A stretch of DNA of 64,000 bases from an uncultured Prevotellaceae bacterium (GCA_902767775.1 CACXIP010000001.1:186001-250000); one strand, 5' to 3'. Positions 36,141 through 45,792 are shown, numbered from the stretch's first letter. Made by a program: numbers and translations. The notes: generated by a model from the sequence alone, not told the origin.

Positions 36141-37091
36141 TCACTGCAATTTCCATTGATACCAGTCGTAGCAAACAGCGCGTGCACCATACCCCTCCTT
36201 TTGGGAAATAAGGGTGGTGTTTAGTTGTTCACCGTCGCCGTCACTCGATTTGCCGAAGTCAAAAAAGCGGTAGCCGGCAAGTTCATGCTTGAGGACAAGG
36301 TCGAAGATGGCATCTATGGCATGGCGCTTCTTTCCTTCAGGTGAAGCGGAAATATACTGGGCATGGGCGGTCGGTCCACAGAGATACACCACCGTTCCTC
36401 CTATCACCGTGCCTTCCAATGATGCTGTATACAAACGGATATGGTTGGGAAAACGGGAGTGGAGAAGGCGCATTTCGTCTAATGAGTGAACGGGCTTTGC
36501 CCCATATTTGAGTTGAAGATTGTCAGATAGAACCTTCCAAAAACCCTCAAAATCATCACTGCGGCTGACGACAACGCCACTGGACAGAGATTTGTGGGCA
36601 CCATAGCGATGGTCTCTTCGCCAATTGATGGGATTGGGGAGGTTGATGGTGGACGAAACATGGCGTACGGAGAGTTGGGCATGCACCACATTGACCAGAG
36701 CATAGAGGTCCTCCTCTGATGGCTGTCTGTGATAAATCCATGGAACAGCCTTGTAGACAACTGATTGGAAGGCGTTGTCAATAAGGTAATGGTTGAGGTT
36801 ATTGAAGCATTGGCATATCCCAGAGACGGTGGCAGACTCGCCCATGACCATTCCGCCATATGTGAGTCCCTGATGTGTCAGAAACGTGTGCCCTTTTTGG
36901 TTGGCTGGGAGTACGGCATACAATTCATGGTCACGGTAGAACATTAGGGAATGGTCGGCAAAACGGTCAGCATGATAGTCCATATAACGACGGTCGAAGA
37001 GGAATGTGCCGTTTTTTGATTTTTCGACAAACTCATTCCACTCCGACTCCTTTTGGGACGAATATCTTACTATTTCGATTGCATTGTCCAT
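36141..37091 (-). CDS. FemAB/GNAT-like acyltransferase
   Basis: 316 residues. The order of elements matches the FemAB-like double-GNAT fold (Acetyltransf_6): EWNEFVEKSKNGTFLFDRRYMDYH at the start, a second half with HIRLYTASLEGTVIGGTVVY, and a C-terminal YRFFDFGKSSDG. Such enzymes transfer acyl or aminoacyl groups to peptidoglycan or to amino-sugars. It overlaps the fdtA-like gene by 22 bases and so is probably co-translated, which points to acylation of a nucleotide-linked or glycan-bound amino sugar; that is inference. Confidence 0.75.
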   Translation of the reverse strand: MDNAIEIVRYSSQKESEWNEFVEKSKNGTFLFDRRYMDYHADRFADHSLMFYRDHELYAVLPANQKGHTFLTHQGLTYGGMVMGESATVSGICQCFNNLNHYLIDNAFQSVVYKAVPWIYHRQPSEEDLYALVNVVHAQLSVRHVSSTINLPNPINWRRDHRYGAHKSLSSGVVVSRSDDFEGFWKVLSDNLQLKYGAKPVHSLDEMRLLHSRFPNHIRLYTASLEGTVIGGTVVYLCGPTAHAQYISASPEGKKRHAIDAIFDLVLKHELAGYRFFDFGKSSDGDGEQLNTTLISQKEGYGARAVCYDWYQWKLQ

Positions 37092-37483
37092 TTCTGATAT
37101 TCGTCGTAATCGCGGATATAGTCCTCTTCCTCAAACAGATGTGAAGCAATCACCAGGCACACGGCACCGGAAGAGAAATCATCAAGTGTACGCCAGATAC
37201 CCGTTCCTATATACAGTCCTTGGTAGGGATGGTTGAGATGGTATGTTTTTCTTTCCTTCCCATTGTCGAGCGTTACATCGAAGGAACCGCTTACGGCAAC
37301 GATGACTTCCTCACACTCCCTGTGGGCATGGCCGCCGCGATTTTCACCCGCAGGAACGTCGTATGTCCAATAGACACGTTCGACATTGAAGGGTACCTCA
37401 CGCAACTGTTCGGCCACGGTGAGGTTCCCCCGGGGGTCGATGATTTTGGGAAGGTCGATAAGCCGGCCTAATTCTCTCCGCAT
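37070..37483 (-). CDS. fdtA: FdtA/WxcM-like sugar 3,4-ketoisomerase
   Basis: 137 residues, a single cupin domain. PRGNLTVAEQ, VPAGENRGGHAHREC and the EVIVAVSGSFDVTLD strand carry the family's active-site histidines. FdtA-type enzymes convert dTDP-4-keto-6-deoxyglucose to the 3-keto galactose isomer on the way to dTDP-Fuc3NAc; the relative QdtA gives the gluco isomer, and sequence alone does not separate them here. The ATG overlaps the rfbB stop in TAATG, so translation is coupled. Confidence 0.85.
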   Translation of the reverse strand: MRRELGRLIDLPKIIDPRGNLTVAEQLREVPFNVERVYWTYDVPAGENRGGHAHRECEEVIVAVSGSFDVTLDNGKERKTYHLNHPYQGLYIGTGIWRTLDDFSSGAVCLVIASHLFEEEDYIRDYDEYQKWTMQSK

Positions 37484-38631
37484 TACCGTCCGCCGTACAT
37501 TTGTTCGTAATACTTCTGGTAGTCGCCGCTGGTCACCTCCCTGATCCAGCCTTGATTTTCCAGATTCCAGCGGATGGTCTTCACGATGCCCTCGGCAAAA
37601 CAAGTCTCAGGCTCCCAACCCAGTTCGTTCTTGATTTTGGTGGGGTCGATGGCATAGCGGAGGTCATGGCCCAGACGGTCGGTGACGAAGGTGATGAGGT
37701 CGTCGTTGATCCAGTCGTAGCGTATTTCGCCATCGGCATCCAACTCCTTTTTCCTCAATACCTCGCGGAGATTCTTGTTCTCAGCCATCATGTCATGAAT
37801 GGTCTTGATGGTCAGCCTGACGATGTCAATGTTCTTCATCTCGTTGTGCCCTCCAACGTTGTATACCTCGCCGTCGCGTCCTTCGCGCACCACAAGGTCG
37901 ATGGCTTTGCAGTGGTCCTCGACATACAACCAGTCGCGCACATTCTCACCTTTTCCATAGACAGGGAGTTTCTTACCCTCAAGGATGTTGTTGATTATCA
38001 GTGGAATGAGTTTCTCGGGGAAGTGATATGGACCATAGTTGTTGGAGCAGCGGGTGATGGTGACCGGCATATGGTAGGTATCGTGGTAGGCCATGACGAT
38101 GAGGTCGGCAGCCGTCTTCGAAGCACTGTATGGACTGTGCGGGCACAGTGGGGTCTGTTCTGTGAAAAATCCTTCCTCACCGAGTGAGCCGTACACCTCG
38201 TCGGTGGCCACTTGATGGAATCGCTTGCCGCTCTTCCATACGGGATATCCGTCTTCTCCCTTGCCCGTCACCCATGCCTTTCGTGCGGCATCCAACAGGT
38301 TTTGTGTGCCCAGGATGTTGACCGACAGGAAGAGCTGAGGGTCTTCGATGGAACGGTCTACATGGCTCTCAGCAGCGAAATTGACGACATAGTCGATGTC
38401 GTGCTCTGCAAAGAGGCTGTCGGCGAGGGCACGGTCTCTGATGTCCCCCTTGACGAAGATGCAGCGGTCGCCGTCGATGTCGTCCTTGATGGTGCCGAGG
38501 TTGCCAGCATAGGTGAGTGCGTCAAGGATGATGATTCTGATGTCTTCGTCCTTGTATTTTTTGTATAAAAGATATTTGATAAAATTGGCACCGATGAAAC
38601 CTGCGGCACCTGTCACCAAGTATGTTTTCAT
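37483..38631 (-). CDS. rfbB: dTDP-glucose 4,6-dehydratase
   Basis: 382 residues from the ATG at 38631 (MKTYLVTGAAGFIGANFIKYL). It is an extended SDR enzyme: the NAD-binding GAAGFIG is at the N-terminus, the catalytic YSASK at about residue 163, and ATDEVYGSLGE and RCSNNYGPYHFPEKLIPL are family-specific. It makes dTDP-4-keto-6-deoxyglucose, the substrate of the FdtA-like enzyme encoded next. It heads a three-gene overlapping unit. No clear -7 box is visible upstream. Confidence 0.95.
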   Translation of the reverse strand: MKTYLVTGAAGFIGANFIKYLLYKKYKDEDIRIIILDALTYAGNLGTIKDDIDGDRCIFVKGDIRDRALADSLFAEHDIDYVVNFAAESHVDRSIEDPQLFLSVNILGTQNLLDAARKAWVTGKGEDGYPVWKSGKRFHQVATDEVYGSLGEEGFFTEQTPLCPHSPYSASKTAADLIVMAYHDTYHMPVTITRCSNNYGPYHFPEKLIPLIINNILEGKKLPVYGKGENVRDWLYVEDHCKAIDLVVREGRDGEVYNVGGHNEMKNIDIVRLTIKTIHDMMAENKNLREVLRKKELDADGEIRYDWINDDLITFVTDRLGHDLRYAIDPTKIKNELGWEPETCFAEGIVKTIRWNLENQGWIREVTSGDYQKYYEQMYGGR

Positions 38632-38724
38632 TTTATTTGTTTGTTTGAGAATTTGTAATTTTATTATTAAAACTCCCAATCGTGGCATTTTATTGTCTTT
38701 TTGTGCTTTTCTTTTTGTATTCTT

Positions 38725-38755
38725 TTTGTTTTGTCTTCTGCTTTTGCTACCTTTG
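38725..38755 (+). promoter_or_regulatory. Promoter of fur-purA-hisS
   Basis: TTTG at 38725-38728 and TACCTTTG at 38748-38755 are 19 bases apart. The leader would be about 35 bases to the fur-like ATG. Confidence 0.7.
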
Positions 38756-38796
38756 CACGGAATTTGGCATCATCAGAATAGCCATAGTAGAATCAG

Positions 38797-39291
38797 ATGG
38801 AAGATACCATATTGCAGAGAGCAAGGCAGACGCTGACATCCTACCTGGAGGAGAACAAGCGTAGAAAGACTCCCGAGCGTTATGCCATACTCGATGCCAT
38901 TTACCATATCAACGGACATTTCACCTTGGAAGAGTTGGGGGCCAAGATGGAGGCTGACAACTTCAGGGTGAGCAAGGCTACGTTGTACAATGCCATCAAC
39001 CTGTTCATGCAACTTCGGTTGGTGGTGAGGCACACTTTCCAGCAAGGCACTCATTATGAAGCTTGTTTTCATAGCGATTACCACTGTCACCAGATATGCA
39101 CGGTGTGCGGCAAGGTGCAGGAAGTGGGAGGAGCTGCGCTGGCGTCATTGATTGGAAATATCAAATTAAAGAGGTTTCACCCGATGGGTTGCTCGCTCAA
39201 CATCTATGGTGTGTGCAGCACCTGCCACACAAGATTGGCGAGACTGAAAGGGCGAAAGCGAACAACAAAAACAAATAACAATAAAAAATGA
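38797..39291 (+). CDS. fur: Fur-family transcriptional regulator
   Basis: 164 residues. The winged helix (RRKTPERYAILDAIY...KATLYNAINLF) is followed by the metal-binding dimer domain with ACFHSDYHCHQICTVCGKVQEV and a second CxxC (CSTCH), which together form the structural zinc site. It may sense iron, zinc or peroxide; the residues seen do not settle which. Its stop overlaps the purA ATG (ATGA). The basic tail [16 protein letters not shown] is unusual but short. Confidence 0.9.
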   Translation: MEDTILQRARQTLTSYLEENKRRKTPERYAILDAIYHINGHFTLEELGAKMEADNFRVSKATLYNAINLFMQLRLVVRHTFQQGTHYEACFHSDYHCHQICTVCGKVQEVGGAALASLIGNIKLKRFHPMGCSLNIYGVCSTCHTRLARLKGRKRTTKTNNNKK

Positions 39292-40562
39292 ACAAAGGAA
39301 AAGTTGATGTCCTTTTAGGACTGCAATGGGGTGATGAGGGCAAAGGTAAAGTTGTTGATGTGATGACTCCCCAATACGATGTGGTGGCAAGGTTCCAAGG
39401 TGGACCCAATGCTGGTCATACACTGGAGTTCGAGGGACAGAAATATGTGCTCAGAAGCATCCCCTCAGGAATCTTCCAAGGAGGAAAAATCAATATCATC
39501 GGCAATGGTGTCGTGCTCGCCCCCGACCTGTTCATGGATGAGGCAAAGGACTTGGAGCGCAGCGGACATGAACTGCACAGCCGTCTGCATATCTCCAGAA
39601 AGGCGCATCTCATCATGCCCACACACCGCGTTCTTGATGCCGCTCTCGAGGCTGCCAAAGGCAAGAGCAAGGTGGGCACTACAGGAAAGGGCATCGGTCC
39701 TACATATACAGACAAGATTTCACGCAACGGTCTTCGTGTGGGTGACATTTTTGATAATTTCGAGGAGAAATATGCTGCCCACAAGGCACGTCATGAGCAG
39801 ATGCTCCGCGACCTGCACTACACCGACTACGACATTACCGAGGTGGAGGAAAAATGGATGATGGGCATCGAGTTTCTCAAACAGTTTCCCATCGTCGACA
39901 GCGAGCATGAAATCAACAAGTTGCTTAAGGAAGGCAAGAGCATCCTCTGCGAAGGAGCACAGGGCACCATGCTGGACATCGATTTCGGCAGTTATCCCTT
40001 TGTCACCTCATCCAACACCATATGTGCGGGTGCATGTACTGGCCTTGGCATCGGGCCAAACAAGATTGGCGAGGTCTATGGAATCATGAAGGCCTATTGC
40101 ACAAGAGTTGGTGCCGGACCATTCCCCACCGAACTCTTCGATGAGACTGGTGCCACCATCCGTAATTTGGGGCATGAGTATGGCGCCGTCACAGGTCGTG
40201 AGCGGCGCTGTGGCTGGATTGACCTGGTAGCTCTCAGGTATTCCATCATGGTCAACGGCGTCACCCAACTGATTATGATGAAGAGTGATGTGCTCGATGG
40301 CTTTGACTCCATCAAGGCTTGTGTGGCATATACCAAGAACGGAGAACTGACCGAGGACTTCCCCTATGATATCGAACAAGGAATCGAGCCTGTATATGTG
40401 GAACTCAAGGGATGGAAGACCGATATGACACAGTTCACTTCAGAGGAACAGTTCCCACCTGAGTTTAAGGAATATGTGACATTCCTCGAGCAACAATTGG
40501 CAACCCCCATCAAAATCATCTCCATCGGTCCAGACCGTGAGCAGACCATCATACGCAAATAA
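39288..40562 (+). CDS. purA: Adenylosuccinate synthetase
   Basis: 424 residues, full length. The GTP-binding [34 protein letters not shown] and [14 protein letters not shown] motifs define PurA. It joins IMP and aspartate using GTP in AMP synthesis. It overlaps the fur-like gene by 4 bases and is followed by hisS after 2, an arrangement common in Bacteroidota. Confidence 0.97.
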   Translation: MNKGKVDVLLGLQWGDEGKGKVVDVMTPQYDVVARFQGGPNAGHTLEFEGQKYVLRSIPSGIFQGGKINIIGNGVVLAPDLFMDEAKDLERSGHELHSRLHISRKAHLIMPTHRVLDAALEAAKGKSKVGTTGKGIGPTYTDKISRNGLRVGDIFDNFEEKYAAHKARHEQMLRDLHYTDYDITEVEEKWMMGIEFLKQFPIVDSEHEINKLLKEGKSILCEGAQGTMLDIDFGSYPFVTSSNTICAGACTGLGIGPNKIGEVYGIMKAYCTRVGAGPFPTELFDETGATIRNLGHEYGAVTGRERRCGWIDLVALRYSIMVNGVTQLIMMKSDVLDGFDSIKACVAYTKNGELTEDFPYDIEQGIEPVYVELKGWKTDMTQFTSEEQFPPEFKEYVTFLEQQLATPIKIISIGPDREQTIIRK

Positions 40563-40564
40563 CC

Positions 40565-41929
40565 ATGGCACAGAAACCAAGCATACCCAAAGGCACGCGC
40601 GACTTCTCGCCTGAAGAGATGGCGAAGCGCAACTATATCTTCAACACCATACGTGAAGTCTATGCTCTCCATGGCTTCCAGCAGATAGAGACCCCGGCGA
40701 TGGAGACGCTCCAGACCCTCATGGGCAAATATGGTGAGGAGGGCGACAAATTGTTGTTTAAAATTCTCAATTCAGGCGATTTCACCAATAAGGTGAGCGA
40801 TGAGGAACTGCTCGGTCGCCAGCCACTGCACCTTGCTGCACGTATATGTGAGAAGGGATTGCGCTATGACCTCACCGTGCCCTTTGCCCGCTATGTGGTG
40901 ATGCATCGTGAGGAACTGCAATTGCCATTCAAGCGCTATCAGATACAGCCCGTTTGGCGTGCCGACCGTCCCCAGAAAGGGCGTTACCGTGAATTTTATC
41001 AGTGTGATGCCGACATCGTGGGCAGCGACTCCCTGCTCAATGAGGTGGAACTGATGCAGATGGTCGATCAGGTGTTTGCCAAATTCGGCATCCGCGTGGC
41101 CATCAAAATCAACAACCGCAAGATTCTCTCTGGCATAGCGGAGGTGATAGGCGAGGCTGAGAAAATAGTGGATATCACCGTAGCCATAGACAAACTCGAC
41201 AAAATCGGACTTGATGGCGTCAATGCCGAATTATCCGCCTCGGGTATTGCCCAGGAGTCTATCGACAAACTGCAACCCATTATTGCACTCACTGGAACCA
41301 ATGAGGAGAAACTCGACACTATTGCAAACGTACTGCAGACCTCTGAGACAGGGCTTAAGGGGGTTGAGGAGGTGAGAACCATCCTCGACACGTTGAAACT
41401 CTGCCAATTGACCAACCGGATAGACCTTGACCTCACGCTTGCCCGCGGACTCAACTACTATACAGGGGCCATCTTTGAGGTGAAGGCGCTTGATGTACAG
41501 ATAGGCAGCATCACTGGAGGTGGCCGCTACGACAACCTTACTGGCATCTTCGGTATGCCCGGGTTGAGTGGCGTGGGCATCTCCTTCGGAGCAGACCGTA
41601 TCTTCGACGTGCTCAACACGCTCGACCTTTATCCTAAGGAGGCGGTAGATGCGACCAAGGTGCTGTTTATCAATTTTGGTGACGCAGAGACAGCCTATTG
41701 CCTTCCATTGGCCGACCGTCTCCGTCAGGCGGGCATCAGTTGCGAAATCTATCCCGACAAGGCGAAGATGAAGAAGCAGATGGGTTATGCCAATGCCAAG
41801 CACATTCCCTTCGTTGCCTTGGCTGGCGACAATGAGATTGCCGAGCAAAAAGTAACCCTCAAAAACATGGAGACTGGCGAGCAGTCATTGCTCTCCATCG
41901 AGGAAATGATCAATGTAGTTGAAAATTGA
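40565..41929 (+). CDS. hisS: Histidyl-tRNA synthetase
   Basis: 454 residues, class II synthetase. The start [20 protein letters not shown], motif 2 ([16 protein letters not shown]), the histidine-specific [15 protein letters not shown] and motif 3 ([15 protein letters not shown]) are all present, and the C-terminal anticodon-binding domain spans about 350-454. It charges tRNA(His). It follows purA by 2 bases. Its stop lies in a short repeat that continues into the start of the next gene. Confidence 0.97.
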   Translation: MAQKPSIPKGTRDFSPEEMAKRNYIFNTIREVYALHGFQQIETPAMETLQTLMGKYGEEGDKLLFKILNSGDFTNKVSDEELLGRQPLHLAARICEKGLRYDLTVPFARYVVMHREELQLPFKRYQIQPVWRADRPQKGRYREFYQCDADIVGSDSLLNEVELMQMVDQVFAKFGIRVAIKINNRKILSGIAEVIGEAEKIVDITVAIDKLDKIGLDGVNAELSASGIAQESIDKLQPIIALTGTNEEKLDTIANVLQTSETGLKGVEEVRTILDTLKLCQLTNRIDLDLTLARGLNYYTGAIFEVKALDVQIGSITGGGRYDNLTGIFGMPGLSGVGISFGADRIFDVLNTLDLYPKEAVDATKVLFINFGDAETAYCLPLADRLRQAGISCEIYPDKAKMKKQMGYANAKHIPFVALAGDNEIAEQKVTLKNMETGEQSLLSIEEMINVVEN

Positions 41930-41950
41930 TAATAGAAGATTGAAAATTGA
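41919..41950. repeat. Two copies of TTGAAAATTGA at the hisS/CE12 junction
   Basis: The 11-mer occurs at 41919-41929 and 41940-41950. The first copy contains the hisS stop and the second contains the TTG used as the probable start of the esterase gene. Such repeats may mark a past rearrangement. Confidence 0.55.
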
Positions 41951-42945
41951 AGATTAAAGTCCAGCATATCATCATTATTGTGCTTGCCGTTTTGGCTATG
42001 TCAGCGACGAAGCACAAAACCACCATTTTCATGATTGGCGACTCCACCATGGCCAATAAGCCTTATGACAACGAGAAGCCGGAAAGAGGGTGGGGGATGG
42101 CCCTTCAGGGATTCTTTACCGATGACATAGTTGTTGACAACCATGCCGTCAACGGGCGTTCCTCCAAGAGCTTTATTGATGAGGGACGATGGCAGGTGGT
42201 CTGCGACAAAATCACCCCTGGTGACTATGTCATCATACAGTTTGGCCATAATGATGAAAAACCCAAGGAAGACCGCCACACAGACCCCGGGTCAACCTTT
42301 GATGCCAACCTTACCAAGTTTATCACAGAGACACGTGAGCGAGGGGGTATCCCCATTCTCATGAATGCCGTAGTGAGAAGAAATTTTGAAATTAAGGCAG
42401 AGGCGAATGACGATGACGAGAAATTGCGCGACACCCAATTTACTGGCACAAAGAAGAAGGAAGGCAATGTCCTTATCGACACTCACGGCGATTACATAAT
42501 AGCTCCGCGCAATGTGGCGGCTGCCACCAACACTGTTTTTGTGGATGCCAATCAGGTCACACACGACCTTGAGCAGGGTTTGGGCCCCGAGAAGTCCAAA
42601 CTTCTCCATATGTGGTTCAAACCTGGTGAGAATCCGTCGATTCCCAAAGGTCGTGAGGACAATACCCACTACAATGTCTATGGTGCCCATGTCGTGGCAG
42701 GACTGTTGGTGGATGAGATAGCCATCGCCGTGCCTGCCCTCCGCAAGTTTGTGCGTCATTATGACTACATCGTCGCCAATGACGGCAAAGGCAATTATAT
42801 GGATTTGCAAAAAGCCGTCGATGAGGCGCCTATGGGTAAAAAGACCACCATCAGAGTGCTCAATGGCGAATGGAGGCGCCCCATCATCCCAAAAGGAAAG
42901 AAAATCAAGTTCTCATTGTCAGAGAACGCACGGTTTGTCAAATAG
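41947..42945 (+). CDS. CE12 rhamnogalacturonan acetylesterase with truncated CE8 domain
   Basis: 332 residues. A TTG start gives a good signal peptide (MKIKVQHIIIIVLAVLAMSA); the first ATG (41998) would lose it. Residues 25-270 form an SGNH hydrolase of the CE12 type: IGDSTMA (Ser), FGHNDEKP (Asn) and DNTHYN (Asp-x-x-His), so it should remove acetyl groups from pectic rhamnogalacturonan. Residues from about 272 (YDYIVANDGKGNYMDLQKAV) match the first ~45 residues of a CE8 pectin methylesterase, but the protein then stops. CE12-CE8 fusions are known, so the second enzyme seems lost. It ends 17 bases before the convergent DUF1593 gene. Confidence 0.88.
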   Translation: MKIKVQHIIIIVLAVLAMSATKHKTTIFMIGDSTMANKPYDNEKPERGWGMALQGFFTDDIVVDNHAVNGRSSKSFIDEGRWQVVCDKITPGDYVIIQFGHNDEKPKEDRHTDPGSTFDANLTKFITETRERGGIPILMNAVVRRNFEIKAEANDDDEKLRDTQFTGTKKKEGNVLIDTHGDYIIAPRNVAAATNTVFVDANQVTHDLEQGLGPEKSKLLHMWFKPGENPSIPKGREDNTHYNVYGAHVVAGLLVDEIAIAVPALRKFVRHYDYIVANDGKGNYMDLQKAVDEAPMGKKTTIRVLNGEWRRPIIPKGKKIKFSLSENARFVK

Positions 42946-42962
42946 GGGAAATTTCTTTTTTG

Positions 42963-44345
42963 TCAGTTCTTGATGACTATCCGCCTGTACCCCACCAGGG
43001 GTATATGGCCGTGGTCACGAACTTCGCAGACAACATGAATCTCGCATGGTGTTTCTGATGGGATGGCGAGCGAGGCTTTTGCATCCTGTGTGTTGAGTTG
43101 AACGTGTTGTGGGCAATTGCCTGCGTCGCGTTGAATCCACCAATTGAAATCAAGGGCATCACCATCCGGGTCGTATGAGCCGGAGGCATCAATGACGAAA
43201 GTCTCTCCTTTGCTGGCTGTGACATAAATGGGAATGCTTCCTCTTGTTCCATTGATGTCAACTATAGGATTGCGGTTACCTTTCCCTTTTTCCGCCCATT
43301 CTATGCGGGCAGAGAAATCACGGAAGGTGTCATCATAAAAATGAAGTTCATATTCCCCTGATATGTCTTTCTGGGGACTGCGCCAATTGGTCCATGCTAC
43401 CGTAAGAGAATCAGGACACATATCGCGTTTGAAACAGCCAGCCCATCCAACTTGTTGAGGATCGTCGGCATCGTGAAGACCATTGGGCAATATGTTGAGC
43501 CAACTGGGCGTATCGCCTTCAACACCCCATTTGAAGGTAGGATAGGCTTTGCCCAAAGCCCCATGCCCTTGTATCATATTGGCATACACACTCCAGTGAT
43601 TTTTGCCCAACTCATTCTGTGAGAGCCATGCACTCTCATCCCAAATGAAAAGCAAATCACGGGCGAACTCACGCCTCAGCCATTGATGGGAACTGTATGA
43701 ACGGTTCATCCGCATACCATATACCATGTCCTGGTCTGTGATGGTATAGACACGCAGTTTCTTGAGGAATGCGCTCAGTTGCTCCGGGGTACGTTCTTGT
43801 TTCACTTGCCAGATGGCTTGTGACAAAGTGTTGGCACCGCCCCATGATGCAATCCAGAGGGGACGGGGATCATCTTCATCGACAAGTTGGATGATGAGGT
43901 CGCTGCCTGGAGTGCGATTGCTTTTGCCAATGACTCCAATACCCGCACGCTGACTCCCCATCGCCACGCGGCTGCGGAGATAGTCGGCACTGGGCCAATA
44001 GCCAATGGCCTGTTGGCCTTGCTCGGCGTTAAGTGGCATGAATTTCTTCTGGCCGGAGCGCTTCATCAGATTTTTCACGTCATGCTCATAGGCATTGATG
44101 ACGCGCCAAAGCGAATCTGCCCATTCCGTGGGATAGGGGTCGCAGTTCCAGCCAATGGTGGTGATGAGGGCCTCTATCTCTATTTGGTCGGCGTATGTCA
44201 TCAGCCGGACCATCGACTCCATGTCGTCGGGCTCTATCGATGCTGGGGCAATGTCCGTCAGAACCACCAACCTCGGCTTCAGTTCCTGTGCATGTGCTGG
44301 CACTGCAAGGCACAAGCACAGGAGAATGGTCAATATGGCTTTCAT
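42963..44345 (-). CDS. Secreted DUF1593 (nucleoside hydrolase-like) protein
   Basis: 460 residues from the ATG at 44345. A signal peptide (MKAILTILLCLCLAVPAHAQ) precedes a domain with PRLVVLTDIAPASIEPDDMES near the start, the DUF1593 fold related to nucleoside hydrolases, to about residue 320. The C-terminal ~110 residues form a PKD/Ig-like domain (ASGSYDPDGDALDFNWWI). Proteins of this type occur with polysaccharide degradation genes; the substrate is unknown. It overlaps the upstream phosphatase gene by 4 bases. Confidence 0.85.
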   Translation of the reverse strand: MKAILTILLCLCLAVPAHAQELKPRLVVLTDIAPASIEPDDMESMVRLMTYADQIEIEALITTIGWNCDPYPTEWADSLWRVINAYEHDVKNLMKRSGQKKFMPLNAEQGQQAIGYWPSADYLRSRVAMGSQRAGIGVIGKSNRTPGSDLIIQLVDEDDPRPLWIASWGGANTLSQAIWQVKQERTPEQLSAFLKKLRVYTITDQDMVYGMRMNRSYSSHQWLRREFARDLLFIWDESAWLSQNELGKNHWSVYANMIQGHGALGKAYPTFKWGVEGDTPSWLNILPNGLHDADDPQQVGWAGCFKRDMCPDSLTVAWTNWRSPQKDISGEYELHFYDDTFRDFSARIEWAEKGKGNRNPIVDINGTRGSIPIYVTASKGETFVIDASGSYDPDGDALDFNWWIQRDAGNCPQHVQLNTQDAKASLAIPSETPCEIHVVCEVRDHGHIPLVGYRRIVIKN

Positions 44346-45604
44346 TTGACGCTGTTGCACCGGTCGGTATAGAACTTGCGGAAGTCAGACCATTTGTAAT
44401 ATGGATATTGGTCTGTGGGAACCGGCAACTTGGCCTCGCTGCCATTGAGAAGACATTTCAGCAGAATGTCATCTTTGCCTTTTTTGCCACGGTAGAAAAT
44501 CAACTGTATGTTGGATGCCTTGCAGGTTTCCCAATTCTGGTAACAGTTCTTCACTTCGTACGGGTCTTCGGGGTCAATGTCGGCGCCATTGATACCCATC
44601 AGGACGGTTAGCGGACCGAGGCAAGTGTCGTGACCGAAACGTAGGTCGGCAAGATGGTCGCTGCTGCCGTTAAGCACGGCATCGGCTTTCTTGATGATAT
44701 CCTCAAGAATAGGAATCATCTGATATTGGGGAGAGAACACCCATGAATAGGAACCTAAGTTGGAGCCTTCCCATTCATTGACCATTTCCTCATCTGAGAC
44801 AATGCCGTCCATCATGCCCTCATGGTTGATGTTCGGAAGAGAGGCATAGAGGTTGAGAAGGTCGCTCCCGATTTGGTAGGCCCTCTTGGGCAGACTGTCT
44901 GTGCTGGTGAAGACACGTGCGACAATCCTTTCTCTCAGAGAGTCCTCTTTCTTGAATTGGTCACGGTTTTTCTCATAACGGGGATTGACTTTTGGATAAT
45001 CGTGTTTCACAGGATTTTGGCGGTCAGTGGGTACAACTCCGTCGAGTGTGAAACGGGAAGATTGCTCGCGGATTTCAATCTTGGGGTTGCACTGAACCAG
45101 TTCCTGGCAGAATGCTGCCATGCTGATGACACAACGCCCTGTCAGGGATGAAATGGCATAGACGTTGCCGCCTTTTTTGAATACCTCAGGAAAACTATTG
45201 TACATCGTACGTGCTATGTATTGATGCTGTTCCCAGCCCAACTGAGTCAGTTCGCTGACACCGGTCATGAGTTCGTCTTTGATGGACATGAAATCTTTGT
45301 AGAATTTCTCTCCCACAGAGGTGAGAAGGTGTTTCTCATGTGCTGCTGTGAACACCCTGTCCATATCTTTGTACAATTGGTCGGTCCAATAATAACGTGA
45401 GCCATGGCGTCCATAATGGCTGATGTAGAAAGGCTTGTAGCCACGCGGTGCCTTTGTCTGATGGTATGACTCATACGAATAAGGATAATCGTTGCCATAT
45501 GCCTTCCGTGGGTCTGCCTTGAGTTGGTCGATGGCGGAAATGCTCTGTCCCCATGCAGTGATGGCAAAAAGCACAAGGATAAGGGTTGGAAAAAACTTCT
45601 TCAT
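44342..45604 (-). CDS. Secreted histidine acid phosphatase (phytase-like)
   Basis: 420 residues from the ATG at 45604. After the signal peptide (MKKFFPTLILVLFAITAWGQ), the histidine-phosphatase motif HYGRHGSR lies near residue 65 and the proton donor motif FGHDTCLGP near 320. This matches branch-2 histidine phosphatases, which include phytases and MINPP-like inositol polyphosphatases of Bacteroidota. It would act in the periplasm or outside. It is coupled to the DUF1593 gene and has a full promoter with an overlapping inverted repeat. Confidence 0.88.
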   Translation of the reverse strand: MKKFFPTLILVLFAITAWGQSISAIDQLKADPRKAYGNDYPYSYESYHQTKAPRGYKPFYISHYGRHGSRYYWTDQLYKDMDRVFTAAHEKHLLTSVGEKFYKDFMSIKDELMTGVSELTQLGWEQHQYIARTMYNSFPEVFKKGGNVYAISSLTGRCVISMAAFCQELVQCNPKIEIREQSSRFTLDGVVPTDRQNPVKHDYPKVNPRYEKNRDQFKKEDSLRERIVARVFTSTDSLPKRAYQIGSDLLNLYASLPNINHEGMMDGIVSDEEMVNEWEGSNLGSYSWVFSPQYQMIPILEDIIKKADAVLNGSSDHLADLRFGHDTCLGPLTVLMGINGADIDPEDPYEVKNCYQNWETCKASNIQLIFYRGKKGKDDILLKCLLNGSEAKLPVPTDQYPYYKWSDFRKFYTDRCNSVK

Positions 45605-45651
45605 AGCTGAATATTTCAATAAGTTAGTGTTTGATGCTCATTTCACGGCAC

Positions 45652-45682
45652 CAAAATTACAAAAAATCATTTACATTTCAAA
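45652..45682 (-). promoter_or_regulatory. Promoter of the phosphatase-DUF1593 operon
   Basis: Minus-strand TTTG (complement of 45679-45682) and TAATTTTG (complement of 45652-45659) are 19 bases apart. The leader would be about 40 bases. Confidence 0.65.
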
Positions 45683-45693
45683 ACGTTTGAAAT
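45675..45693. promoter_or_regulatory. Inverted repeat over the -33 box
   Basis: ATTTCAAA-ACG-TTTGAAAT, two perfect 8-base arms with a 3-base spacer, covers the -33 TTTG of the phosphatase promoter. Placement suggests a repressor site; the regulator is not known. Confidence 0.45.
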
Positions 45694-45764
45694 AGATTAA
45701 TACAAATCAACTTCAACTTTATTCAACTATATCCTTCCAACTTGCGGAAATAGATTTTTTTATG

Positions 45765-45772
45765 TAATTTTG
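45765..45772 (+). promoter_or_regulatory. -7 box of the DUF5715 gene
   Basis: TAATTTTG fits the -7 consensus 21 bases before the ATG. The -33 TTTG is imperfect. Confidence 0.45.
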
Positions 45773-45792
45773 CACTCAAATATAAATAGGTT

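Noticed and set aside
37501-38187. Plus-strand frame of 228 codons opposite rfbB
   Set aside because: Antisense to a conserved SDR gene; composition typical of a shadow frame.
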